Shown piece by piece: positions 32,221-40,601 of a stretch of DNA of 64,000 bases. The position numbers and the translations under genes are program-made. The stretch's first letter is position 1, and each line of letters starts with the position of its first letter. The notes beneath the pieces were generated by a model, which did not search any database, was not told where the DNA came from, and saw only the letters and a program-made list of their open reading frames with translations. The DNA comes from Albimonas donghaensis. GTDB taxonomy: Bacteria; Pseudomonadota; Alphaproteobacteria; Rhodobacterales; Rhodobacteraceae. The stretch spans positions 496,001 to 560,000 of the forward strand of contig NZ_FNMZ01000001.1 of NCBI RefSeq assembly GCF_900106695.1, read 5' to 3'.

Positions 32221-32973
32221 ATGCCCGTCGCCTACGCGCCCGAGGAGCTGGCGGTCATCGCCTTCGCCATGCTGTTCGCCGGCTTCGTGAAAGGCGCCAC
32301 CGGGCTGGGCTATTCCACCACCTGCCTGCCGATCATGGCGCTGGCGCTGGGGCTCAAGGCCTCGCTGCCGCTGGCGCTGGCGCCCTCGCTCGCCTCCAAC
32401 GCCGCGGTGATGCTGGGGGCGGGGCCGATCTGGCCGGCGATGCGGCGCTTCTGGCCGATGCTCGCGCTCGCCCCGGTGGGGGTGCTCTGCGGCGCGGCCC
32501 TGCTGGGGCGCGTGGCGGGCGACACAGCCGGCGCCGCGCTGGGCTGCGCGCTGATCGCCTGGATCGCCTTCGCCGCGGCCAAGCCGCATTGGCGCCTGCC
32601 CCCGGCGATGGAGCGCCCCGCCGCCCCCGCCGTGGGGCTGCTGACCGGGACCATCAACGGTCTCACCGGATCGCAGGTGCTGCCCATCACGCCCTTCCTG
32701 ATGTCGCTGGACATGCCGCGCGGGACCTTCCTGCACACGCTCAATCTCAGCTTCACCCTGTCCAGCTTCACCATGGCCGCGGCCCTGGCCGGGCTGGGGC
32801 TGATGACCCGCGACGCGGCGCTGGTCTCGCTCTGCGGCGTGGCCCTGTCGATCGCCGGGGTGCGGGCGGGGGGCGCGATGCGCAAGCGGCTGCCCGAGCA
32901 GGCGTTCCGCAACCTGGTGCTGGGGGTGCTCGGCCTCGCCGGCGCGGCGCTCGTGGCGCGCGGACTGGGCTGA
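32221..32973 (+). CDS. TauE/SafE family membrane exporter
   Basis: A 250-residue integral membrane protein with about eight hydrophobic helices. The first helix pair contains the family motif AGFVKGATGLGYS and the second repeat has LLTGTINGLTGSQVLPITPF, the internal duplication (GxxxGxxGxGG-like) that defines TauE/SafE. Members export small sulfur-containing or organic anions (sulfite, sulfoacetate, taurine-derived) or support their uptake. ATG 32221 follows CAGGAGAA. No neighbour hints at the substrate. It lies at the end of region 3 and 264 bases before the carboxylase cluster. Confidence 0.88.
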   Translation: MPVAYAPEELAVIAFAMLFAGFVKGATGLGYSTTCLPIMALALGLKASLPLALAPSLASNAAVMLGAGPIWPAMRRFWPMLALAPVGVLCGAALLGRVAGDTAGAALGCALIAWIAFAAAKPHWRLPPAMERPAAPAVGLLTGTINGLTGSQVLPITPFLMSLDMPRGTFLHTLNLSFTLSSFTMAAALAGLGLMTRDAALVSLCGVALSIAGVRAGGAMRKRLPEQAFRNLVLGVLGLAGAALVARGLG

Positions 32974-33130
32974 GCCCGGCGCCTCCCGGCCGGCGGCGCC
33001 TTTTCCGCCAGTTCCCGTCTCACGGTTGAACATCGACGCCGAGTCGCCGGTCGGGCGAGCGCCTGACCTTGCGTTTACAGGCGCTTGCCTGAAGTTCCAT
33101 ATCTCTGAAAAGGGCTGATCGCACAGAAAG

Positions 33131-33142
33131 ATTGTTGACAAT
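33131..33142 (+). promoter_or_regulatory. Inverted repeat upstream of the carboxylase cluster
   Basis: ATTGT-TG-ACAAT, a perfect 5-base dyad that overlaps a TTGACA -35-like hexamer (33135–33140), 96 bases upstream of the carboxyltransferase gene. Confidence 0.45.
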
Positions 33143-33144
33143 CC

Positions 33145-33160
33145 ATCCTGACACTTGTCA
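33145..33160 (+). promoter_or_regulatory. Candidate operator, shared motif copy 1
   Basis: ATCCTGACACTTGTC followed by A; its core TGACA-CT-TGTCA is a perfect dyad. The same 15-mer with one change occurs at 48249–48263 upstream of the enoyl-CoA hydratase gene. It is the best candidate binding site of the GntR/FCD regulator encoded inside the cluster. Confidence 0.55.
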
Positions 33161-33237
33161 CCCTCTCCTCCAACGAACGCGCCGAGCGCCCCCGAAAACG
33201 GGGATCAGCGACCCGGCCGTCAGGGAGGAAGACGACC

Positions 33238-34779
33238 ATGACCGACCCTTCGGGCGTCGCCGAGCTGCGCGTGCGGCGCGGCCTGGCCGAGGCGATGGGC
33301 GGCGAGGAGAAACTCGCCCGCCACATCGCCGCCGGCAAACTTCCGGTGCGCGAGCGCATCGCCCGCCTCTGCGATCCGGACAGCTTCCGAGAGATCGGCT
33401 CGGTCTCCGGCAAGGCGGGTTACGACGCCGACGGCGTGCTGACCGATTTCTCGCCCGCCAACTTCATCTTCGGCCGCGCCCGGATCGACGGCCGCGCCGT
33501 GGTCATCGCCGCCGATGACTTCACCGTGCGCGGCGGGGCCGCCGACGCCTCGATCACCGGCAAGGTCGAGCAGGCGGAGGCCATGGCCCACACCCTGCGC
33601 CTGCCGCTGATCCGGCTGATCGACGCCACCGGAGGCTCGGTGAAGACCATCGAGTCGCTGGGCCGCACCTATGTCCCCGCCAACCCGTCCTGGGGCGACC
33701 TGATCCGCAACCTGGAATCGGTGCCGGTGGTGGCGCTGGTGCTGGGCTCGGTCGCGGGGATCGCCTCGGCCCGCGCGGTCTCGGCGCATCTGACGGTGAT
33801 GGTGGAGAGCATCTCGCACATGTTCATCGCCGGCCCCCCGGTGGTGAAGCGCACCGGCATCGACATGGGCAAGGAGGAGCTGGGCGGCGCCAGGGTGCAC
33901 GAAAAGGCCGGCGCCGCCGACCTGGTGGTGAAGTCCGAGGACGAGGCCTTCGCCACCGCCCGCGCTTTCCTGTCCTTCCTGCCGTCCTCGGTCGGCGAGC
34001 CGCTGCCCGCCCGCGCTGCGAGCGACCCCGAGGACCGCGCCGACGCCGATCTCGGCGCCATCGTCCCGGCGGACCGGCGCAAGGTCTATCCGATGCGCGA
34101 CATCCTGCGCCGGGTGTTCGACGACGGCGACGTCTTCGAGATGGCCCCGAAATTCGGCCGCGCCTCGATCACCGCGCTGGCGCGTCTGGGGGGGCGGCCG
34201 GTCGCGGTCATGGCCTCGGACCCGCGGGTCTATGGCGGGGCCTGGGGGGCGGATACCTGCGACAAGGCCATCCGGTTCCTCGATTTCGCCGAGACCTTCC
34301 GCCTGCCGCTGGTGCATTTCGTCGACATCCCCGGCTTCATGATCGGGCCGGAGGCGGAGCGCACCGGCACCATCCGACACGGCGCCCGGGCGCTGGCGGC
34401 GGTCTACCGGGCCTCGGTCCCGGTCTGCTCGATCCTCGTGCGCAAATGCTTCGGGGTGGCCGGGGCCGCGCACATGAACCCGGAGGGGTTCCGGCACCGC
34501 TACGCCTGGCCCTCGGGCGACTGGGGCTCGATCCCGCTGGAAGGGGGGATCGAGGCGGCGTGGAAGCGCGACCTGGAAGCCGCCCCGGATCGGGAGGCGA
34601 TGCTGGCCGAAATCACCGAGCGGCTCGACGCCCTGCGCTCCCCCTTCCGCACCGCGGAGGCCTTCGGGGTGGAGGAGATCATCGACCCGGCCGAAACCCG
34701 GACCCTGCTGTGCGAGTTCGCCGAGCTGGCCTATCGCCGCAACCTTCGGGACGCGCCCCAGGCGCGGTATCGGCCATGA
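33238..34779 (+). CDS. Acyl-CoA carboxylase carboxyltransferase subunit (PccB/AccD5-like)
   Basis: A 513-residue protein, full length for the beta (carboxyltransferase) subunit of acyl-CoA carboxylases, which moves CO2 from carboxybiotin to an acyl-CoA. It has the two crotonase-like halves: the N-half with KLPVRERIARLCDPDSFREIG and IRLIDATGGSV, the C-half with VHFVDIPGFMIGPEAERTGTIRHGA, VRKCFGVAGAAHMNPEG and YAWPSGDWGSIPLEGG. Substrate cannot be told. Usually the partner biotin carboxylase (PccA-type) is adjacent; here the next genes are an ABC importer. It is the first gene of a ~14-kb operon and its TGA overlaps the next ATG (34776–34779). Two dyads sit 80–110 bases upstream. Confidence 0.9.
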   Translation: MTDPSGVAELRVRRGLAEAMGGEEKLARHIAAGKLPVRERIARLCDPDSFREIGSVSGKAGYDADGVLTDFSPANFIFGRARIDGRAVVIAADDFTVRGGAADASITGKVEQAEAMAHTLRLPLIRLIDATGGSVKTIESLGRTYVPANPSWGDLIRNLESVPVVALVLGSVAGIASARAVSAHLTVMVESISHMFIAGPPVVKRTGIDMGKEELGGARVHEKAGAADLVVKSEDEAFATARAFLSFLPSSVGEPLPARAASDPEDRADADLGAIVPADRRKVYPMRDILRRVFDDGDVFEMAPKFGRASITALARLGGRPVAVMASDPRVYGGAWGADTCDKAIRFLDFAETFRLPLVHFVDIPGFMIGPEAERTGTIRHGARALAAVYRASVPVCSILVRKCFGVAGAAHMNPEGFRHRYAWPSGDWGSIPLEGGIEAAWKRDLEAAPDREAMLAEITERLDALRSPFRTAEAFGVEEIIDPAETRTLLCEFAELAYRRNLRDAPQARYRP

Positions 34780-35783
34780 AGGACATGGCGCCGGACTCGC
34801 CGCTGCTGCGGGTGGAGGGGCTGGGCATCGGTTTCGGCGCCCGCCGCGGCCGCATCGCCCTGCGCATCACCGAGGGCGTGTCCTTCGACATCGCGCGGGG
34901 CGAGCGGGTGGGGCTGGTCGGCGAAAGCGGCTGCGGCAAGACCATCACCGGCCTGTCGCTGATGCGGCTGCTGCCCGGAAACGCGCGCATCGAGGGGCGG
35001 ATCCTGCTGGACGGCGAGGACCTGGCGAAAGCCTCGCCGCCCCGGATGCGGAAGATCCGCGGCAAGCGCATCGCCATGATCTTCCAGGAGCCGATGTCGG
35101 CGCTCGATCCGGTGTTCACCATCGGCGCCCAGATCGGCGAGGCGCTGACCCTGCACGAGACCGTCACCCGCGCCGAATGCCGCGAACGCGTTGTCGAGAT
35201 GCTCGCCGCCGTCGGCATTCCCGCGCCCGAGAAGCGGCATGACGAATATCCGCACCAGCTTTCGGGGGGCATGCGCCAGCGGGCGATGATCGCCATGGCG
35301 CTGATCTGCAAGCCCGAGCTGATCGTGGCGGATGAGCCGACCACCGCGCTCGACGTCACCATCCAGGCCCAGATCATGGACCTGCTGCGCGACCTGTCCG
35401 AACGCACCGGCACGGCGCTTTTGTTCATCACCCACGACCTCGGCGTGGTGGCGGAGACCTGCACGCGCATGATCACCATGTATGCGGGGCAGGTGGTCGA
35501 GGACGCGCCGGTGGACGCGGCCCTGACGCGCCCCCGGCATCCCTACACGTCGGGGCTTCTGCGCTCGCTCCCGCAGCTCAACCGGGCGCGGGGGGAATTC
35601 GCCTTCATCGCGGGCCGCGTGCCCTCGCCCGCCGCGATGCCGGCGGGATGCCGGTTCCGCTCCCGCTGCGAGCTGGCGGGGCCGGGCTGCGAAGCGCCCC
35701 AGACGCTGGAGCGGGTGGAGGAGGGCCGGCTCGCCCGCTGTCACCGGGCGCCCGATCTGGACCTGCCGGGAGCGGTGGCATGA
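34776..35783 (+). CDS. ABC transporter ATP-binding protein (DppD/OppD-like)
   Basis: A 335-residue ATPase: Walker A GESGCGKT, Q-loop FQEPMSALDP, signature LSGGMRQR, Walker B LIVADEPTTALD and the H-loop ITHDLG. The C-terminal extension ends in the oligopeptide-transporter motif CRFRSRC…C that in OppD/DppD holds an iron–sulfur-like Cys group. It powers one half of the import cycle with the second ATPase. ATG 34776 overlaps the previous stop; its own TGA overlaps the next ATG (35780–35783). Peptide-class transporters of this type take up peptides, glycosides, opines or other organic acids, so the substrate is open. Confidence 0.93.
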   Translation: MKDMAPDSPLLRVEGLGIGFGARRGRIALRITEGVSFDIARGERVGLVGESGCGKTITGLSLMRLLPGNARIEGRILLDGEDLAKASPPRMRKIRGKRIAMIFQEPMSALDPVFTIGAQIGEALTLHETVTRAECRERVVEMLAAVGIPAPEKRHDEYPHQLSGGMRQRAMIAMALICKPELIVADEPTTALDVTIQAQIMDLLRDLSERTGTALLFITHDLGVVAETCTRMITMYAGQVVEDAPVDAALTRPRHPYTSGLLRSLPQLNRARGEFAFIAGRVPSPAAMPAGCRFRSRCELAGPGCEAPQTLERVEEGRLARCHRAPDLDLPGAVA

Positions 35784-36895
35784 ACCCGCGCGAGACCCTG
35801 ACCTCCCCCCGCTCCGAAGCCTCCGCCGGAAACGTCGCCGGAACCGCCGCGCGGCCGGAGGCGGAGACGGCCGCTCCGGTGATCTCGGTCGAGGATCTGG
35901 CCATCGCCTTCCCCTCGCTCGACGGGCGGGAGACGGTGAAGGCGGTGGACGGCGTGTCCTTCGCCATCGCGCCGGGGGAGACCTTCGGGATCATCGGCGA
36001 AAGCGGCTCGGGCAAGACCACCATCGGGCGGGCGCTGGCGGGGCTGTTGCCGCCGACCGGCGGAACCATCCGCTATGACGGCGAGGACCTGCGCGGCATG
36101 TCGCGGCGGGACTGGCGCGACCGGCGGCGGCGCTACCAGATCGTCTTCCAGGACCCCAACGCCGCGCTCGACCCGCGCATGACCATCCTGCAGAGCCTGA
36201 TCGAGCCGATGAAGATCGCCGGCGGCCGCAGCCCCGAGGAGATGAAGGCCGAGGCGATGCGCAACCTCGACCGCGCGGGCCTGCGGGCGGAGCTGGCGGA
36301 CCGCCATCCGCACGAGCTTTCGGGCGGCCAGAAGCAGCGGGTGAACATCGCGCGCGTGCTGCCGCTCAACCCCCGCCTGATCGTCTGCGACGAGGTGGTG
36401 GCGGCGCTCGACGTGTCGATCCGGGGCGAGATCCTCAACCTTTTCGCCGAGCTTCAGCGCGAATTCGGCATCGCCTACGCCTTCATCGCCCATGACCTCG
36501 CCATCGTGGCCCAGGTCTCGGATCGCATCGCGGTGACCTATCTGGGCCGGTTCATGGAACTGGGCCCGGCCGAGGCCGTCACCGAACGCCCGCTTCATCC
36601 CTATACCGCGGCGCTGCTCTCGGCCGAGCCCCGCCCGCTGCCGGCGCATCTGCGCGCGCCGCGGCGGATCGAGCTGAAGGGAGAGATCCCCAGCCCGGTG
36701 AACCCTCCCAGCGGCTGCCGGTTCCGCACCCGCTGTCCCCACGCGCAGGGGCTCTGCGCGCAACAGGCGCCTGAATGGCGCGAGGTCCGGCCAGGCCACC
36801 ACGTGGCCTGCCATTTCGCCGGCCCCGACGGGCTCGTCGAGCACGCATCGCAGCAATCGTCGGCAAAGACCGACACGGGAGGAGACCACCGATGA
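35780..36895 (+). CDS. ABC transporter ATP-binding protein (DppF/OppF-like)
   Basis: A 371-residue partner ATPase: Walker A GESGSGKTT, Q-loop FQDPNAALDP, signature LSGGQKQR, Walker B LIVCDEVVAALDVSI (DEVV in place of DEPT, common in this branch), and IAHDLAIV. It also has the C-terminal CRFRTRCPHAQGLC motif. The first ~35 residues are a non-conserved linker rich in Ala/Glu. It overlaps both flanking genes by four bases, so translation is chained from the carboxyltransferase to the binding protein. Confidence 0.93.
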   Translation: MNPRETLTSPRSEASAGNVAGTAARPEAETAAPVISVEDLAIAFPSLDGRETVKAVDGVSFAIAPGETFGIIGESGSGKTTIGRALAGLLPPTGGTIRYDGEDLRGMSRRDWRDRRRRYQIVFQDPNAALDPRMTILQSLIEPMKIAGGRSPEEMKAEAMRNLDRAGLRAELADRHPHELSGGQKQRVNIARVLPLNPRLIVCDEVVAALDVSIRGEILNLFAELQREFGIAYAFIAHDLAIVAQVSDRIAVTYLGRFMELGPAEAVTERPLHPYTAALLSAEPRPLPAHLRAPRRIELKGEIPSPVNPPSGCRFRTRCPHAQGLCAQQAPEWREVRPGHHVACHFAGPDGLVEHASQQSSAKTDTGGDHR

Positions 36896-38466
36896 CCGAA
36901 TCTCAGAACCGGCGCCCGACGCTGGCCGAACTGCCCCAGTTGCGCCGCCGCCAGGTGCTGGCAGGCTTCGCGGGGGTCGGCGCGCTCGCCGTCGCGGGCA
37001 TGCCCTTCGCCGCGTCCGCCGCCGGCGGCGCCCTGCGCATCGCGGCCAACGCCAACCCGTCCAGCCTCGACCCCGCCACCGGCGGCGCGGGCTCGGACCA
37101 CGTGTTCCTCTACAACTTCTACGACACGCTGGTGGACTGGGACTACGCCACGCTGGCCCCGCTGCCCGGGCTCGCCACGTCGTGGGAGTTCACCGACCCC
37201 CAGACGCTGGTGTTCCAGCTTCGCGAGGGCGTGACCTTCCATGACGGCTCGCCCTTCGATGCGGAGGCGGTGAAGTTCAACCTCGACCGCAACCGCACCG
37301 CGAACCTGTCCAACATCAAGAAGGACGTGGCCAACATCGCCGAGGTCATCGTCGACGGCCCCCACCAGGTGACGCTGAAGCTGTCGGCCCCCGACACCGC
37401 GCTGCCGCTGATCCTGTCGGACCGCGCCGGCATGATGATCGCCCCCTCCTCGGTCGGCAACGATCCCGAGACGCGGGCCGACCGCGCGCCGATCGGCACC
37501 GGCCCGTTCTCCTTCGTGTCCTGGACCGACGGGGAGAAGGTGGCGGGCAAGGCCAATCCCGACCATTGGCGCGAGGGCATTCCCCGGGTCGACACGCTGG
37601 ACATGCACATCATCCCCGACGGGGCCACGGCGCTGCGCGCGGTGCAGTCGGGGCAGGCCGAGATCGCCTACCAGATCTCCGAGCGTCAGAAGACGCTGAT
37701 CGAGAAGATGCCGAACCTCCAGCTTGCCTTCGGTCCGACCCTCTACGTCTATCAGATGTACCTGAACTCCGCCCGCGGGCCGCTTCAGGACGAGCGGGTG
37801 CGCAAGGCGATGATGCTGGCCATCGACCGGGACGCCTGGGTGCTGGCGACGCAGGCCGGCGTGGGCGAGCCCGCCTACATGAACCTGCCCAAGGCGCATT
37901 GGGCCTGGTCCGAAAAGGCCGCCAAGCAGGTGACCTACGACCTCGACCGGGCCAAGGCCTACATGAAGGAGGCCGGGCTCGAAGGCGGCATCGACCTGGA
38001 TTTCCGCGGCTATCCCGACCAGGCCAGCGTGCAGCGGGCCGAGGTGGTGCTGGAGCAGCTGGGCAAGATCGGGGTGCGCGGCAAGTTCACCAACGGACCC
38101 ATCGCGGAGACCTCCGGCCTGTATTTCGGGACCGAGAAACAGGGCGACGTGCTGCTGTCGGCCTGGACCGGGCGCCCGGATCCGTCGCTGACCTACGCGC
38201 TGCTCTACTCGGAAAGCTCCTACTACAACGCCGGCCGGGTGAAGCCGCCGGCGGGCTACGACCAGGCCATCCAGGACAGCCGCTCCACCAACGATCAGGC
38301 CGAGCGGGCCGAGGCCCTGGGCCGCGCGCAGGAGCTGGCCATGGGGGCCGCGATGAACATCCCCCTGTCCATCCGCTACGAGGTCGACGCCCTGTCGTCC
38401 AAGGTCGAGGGCTACAAGCCCAACCTGCTTGGCAAGCCCAAGTTCCGCGACGCCGGCCTGACGTAA
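36892..38466 (+). CDS. ABC transporter substrate-binding protein (SBP_bac_5, DppA-like)
   Basis: A 524-residue cluster-C binding protein. It has a Tat-type signal (RRRQVLAGFAGVGALAVAG), then the SBP_bac_5 fold: ANANPSSLDPATG, YNFYDTLVDWD, GLATSWEFTDPQTLVFQLREGVTFHDG, PIGTGPF and VRKAMMLAIDRDA. It would capture the substrate in the periplasm. The Tat rather than Sec signal is a small peculiarity. ATGA overlap with dppF-like gene upstream; GGGAGGA leads the permease gene 25 bases downstream. Confidence 0.92.
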   Translation: MTESQNRRPTLAELPQLRRRQVLAGFAGVGALAVAGMPFAASAAGGALRIAANANPSSLDPATGGAGSDHVFLYNFYDTLVDWDYATLAPLPGLATSWEFTDPQTLVFQLREGVTFHDGSPFDAEAVKFNLDRNRTANLSNIKKDVANIAEVIVDGPHQVTLKLSAPDTALPLILSDRAGMMIAPSSVGNDPETRADRAPIGTGPFSFVSWTDGEKVAGKANPDHWREGIPRVDTLDMHIIPDGATALRAVQSGQAEIAYQISERQKTLIEKMPNLQLAFGPTLYVYQMYLNSARGPLQDERVRKAMMLAIDRDAWVLATQAGVGEPAYMNLPKAHWAWSEKAAKQVTYDLDRAKAYMKEAGLEGGIDLDFRGYPDQASVQRAEVVLEQLGKIGVRGKFTNGPIAETSGLYFGTEKQGDVLLSAWTGRPDPSLTYALLYSESSYYNAGRVKPPAGYDQAIQDSRSTNDQAERAEALGRAQELAMGAAMNIPLSIRYEVDALSSKVEGYKPNLLGKPKFRDAGLT

Positions 38467-38491
38467 ACGGCGGAAAAGGGAGGACCCCGAG

Positions 38492-39451
38492 ATGCTCAAC
38501 CAGGTTCAACGCCGGATGCTGATGCGCCGCGTGCTCCAGGCGATACCGGTGCTGATCCTGGCCACCTTCTCGGTGTTCATGCTGCTCAAGATGCTTCCCG
38601 GCGACGTGGCGATCACGCTCGCCGGGGAGAACGCGACGCAGGAGCGGATCGAGGAGATCCGCACGCTCTACGGCCTCGACCGCCCGCTGCTGGTGCAATA
38701 CGGCGACTGGGTCTGGGGGGCGGTGCAGGGGGACCTGTCCAAATCGCTCCTGTCGGGGGAGGCGGTGTCGGACACGCTCGCCCGCGTCTTCCCCAACACG
38801 CTGTTCATCGTGGCCTACGCCATCCTGCTGGCGGTGCTGGCCGGCGTGCCGCTGGGCGTGCTGGCCGCGAGCCGGGCGGGGGGCTGGGCCGACAAGCTGG
38901 TGATGGTGTTCAGCTCGGTCGGCGTGGCGCTGCCTAATTTCTGGCTGGCGATGATCTTCGTCGGGGCCTTCGCGCTGAACCGGCAATGGTTCCCGGCCAC
39001 GGGCTTCACGCCCGCCTCCGAGGACTTCGGCGCCGCCGTGTGGCAGGCGACGCTGCCGGCGGTGGCGCTGGCCGCCTCGGGCATGGCGGAGGTGGCGCGG
39101 CAGCTGAGATCCTCCCTGGTCGAGGTGCTGGAGAGCCAGCATTTCCGCACCCTGCACGCCAAGGGGCTGAGCCCGCGCGCGATCCTGTGGAAGCACGGGC
39201 TGCGCAACGTCTCGGTCAACCTGCTCACGGTGATCTCGCTGCTGGTCAACCGGACGTTGGCCGCGACGGTGGTGGTGGAGGTGGTCTTCGCCATTCCCGG
39301 CATCGGCGCGACCATCGTCGACGCCACCCTGCGCCGGGATTTCCCGGTGGTGCAGGGGGTGGTGCTGGCGATGGTGGTCACCGTCATCGTCGTCAACCTG
39401 ATCGCCGACATGCTCTACAGCGTTCTTGACCCGAGGATCGCGCAACGATGA
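38492..39451 (+). CDS. ABC transporter permease (DppB-like)
   Basis: A 319-residue inner-membrane permease with six predicted helices. It shows the DppB landmarks: first helix IPVLILATFSVFMLLKMLPGD, TQERIEEIRTLYGLDRPLLVQY, GVPLGVLAAS, and the EAA-loop ATPase contact LRSSLVEVLESQHFRTLHAKGLS. The ATG at 38492 has GGAGGA seven bases upstream. It overlaps the next permease by four bases. Confidence 0.93.
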   Translation: MLNQVQRRMLMRRVLQAIPVLILATFSVFMLLKMLPGDVAITLAGENATQERIEEIRTLYGLDRPLLVQYGDWVWGAVQGDLSKSLLSGEAVSDTLARVFPNTLFIVAYAILLAVLAGVPLGVLAASRAGGWADKLVMVFSSVGVALPNFWLAMIFVGAFALNRQWFPATGFTPASEDFGAAVWQATLPAVALAASGMAEVARQLRSSLVEVLESQHFRTLHAKGLSPRAILWKHGLRNVSVNLLTVISLLVNRTLAATVVVEVVFAIPGIGATIVDATLRRDFPVVQGVVLAMVVTVIVVNLIADMLYSVLDPRIAQR

Positions 39452-40371
39452 CCGCCATTCCCGATCCCCATGCCGTCGCCCCCGCTCCGTCCGTCCGGGC
39501 GCCCGCGGACGCCGATCCGCCGCCGCCCCCGCCGCGCCCGTTCCTGACCCGGCTGGGCGACTGGGCGAGCGACGACATCCCCGCCGCCATCGCGCTGGTG
39601 GTGCTGTCGGTGATCGTCGCCTGCTCGATCTTCGCGCCCTGGATCGCGCCTCATGATCCGACGCTGCAGAATTACGACATCATCCTGGAGGCCCCGAGCC
39701 CGGACTATCTGCTGGGCACCGACGACCTGGGCCGCGACGTGTTCTCCCGCCTGATCCACGGGGCCTCGGCCTCGGTCTACGCGGCCTTCCTGTCGGTCGG
39801 GGTCGCGGCGCTGCTGGGCATCCCGGTGGGGCTGATCGCGGGCTATGCCGGCGGCTATGTCGACGAGGCGGTGAGCCGGATCATCGACACCTTCCTCAGC
39901 TTTCCCGCCATCGTGCTGGCCATCGCCGTGACCGGCGTGCTGGGCATCGGGCTGACCAACGCCATGATCGCGGTGGGCATCGTCTTCGCCCCCCAGCTCG
40001 CCCGGCTGGCCCGCGCCCGGGCGCTGGTGCTGAAGCAGGAGCTTTACGTGGACGCCGCCCGCTGCTTCGGCGCCTCCACCGGGCATATCCTGATCCGTCA
40101 CGTCCTGCCCAACGCCATCCAGCCGGTGCTGGTGCAGATGACCCTGCTCATGGCCGTGGCCCTGCTGGCGGAGGCGTCGCTGTCCTTCCTGGGCCTCGGC
40201 ATGCAGCCGCCCGAGCCCTCCTGGGGCTCGATGATCGCGCGCGCCTATCTCTACATCCAGCTCGCGCCCGAGCAGATGTGGGCGCCCGGCATCGCCATCC
40301 TCGTCACCGCGCTCAGCTTCAACACTCTGGGCGAGAGCCTGCGCGAAGCGCTCGACCCCACCTCCCGCTAG
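39448..40371 (+). CDS. ABC transporter permease (DppC-like)
   Basis: A 307-residue permease with an N-terminal Pro-rich cytoplasmic tail (~40 residues) and six helices. DppC landmarks are LLGTDDLGRDVFSRLIHGA, the EAA loop ARARALVLKQELYVDAARCFGAS, and the C-terminal SFLGLGMQPPEPSWGSM. It completes the five-gene importer. The small biotin carrier gene starts 12 bases after its stop, in line with one operon. Confidence 0.93.
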   Translation: MTAIPDPHAVAPAPSVRAPADADPPPPPPRPFLTRLGDWASDDIPAAIALVVLSVIVACSIFAPWIAPHDPTLQNYDIILEAPSPDYLLGTDDLGRDVFSRLIHGASASVYAAFLSVGVAALLGIPVGLIAGYAGGYVDEAVSRIIDTFLSFPAIVLAIAVTGVLGIGLTNAMIAVGIVFAPQLARLARARALVLKQELYVDAARCFGASTGHILIRHVLPNAIQPVLVQMTLLMAVALLAEASLSFLGLGMQPPEPSWGSMIARAYLYIQLAPEQMWAPGIAILVTALSFNTLGESLREALDPTSR

Positions 40372-40382
40372 GAGCCCCCCGC

Positions 40383-40601
40383 ATGGACATTCTCACCGAC
40401 ACCGCCGGCCGCGTCATGGAACTGCTCAAGGCGCCCGGAGACCGGGTCGAGGCCGGCGAGACGGTGATGACCGTCGAGGCCATGAAGATGGAGATCCCCA
40501 TCGCCGCCGACGCCGCCGGAGTGATCACCGCCATCGCCGTCGCCGTCGACCAGATGGTGGAGGAGGACCAGGCGGTCGCCACGCTGGAGCCCTCCAGATG
40601 A
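40383..40601 (+). CDS. Stand-alone biotin carboxyl carrier (biotinyl/lipoyl-attachment) protein
   Basis: A 72-residue protein that is nothing but a biotinyl domain: VMELLKAPGDRVEAGETVMTVEAMKMEIPI with the biotinylated Lys35 in the EAMKME motif. Typical AccB is ~150 residues; this minimal form occurs in some acyl-CoA carboxylase clusters. It would carry carboxybiotin between a biotin carboxylase and the carboxyltransferase of the same operon. Its TGA overlaps the ATG of the first CoA ligase (ATGA). Confidence 0.9.
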   Translation: MDILTDTAGRVMELLKAPGDRVEAGETVMTVEAMKMEIPIAADAAGVITAIAVAVDQMVEEDQAVATLEPSR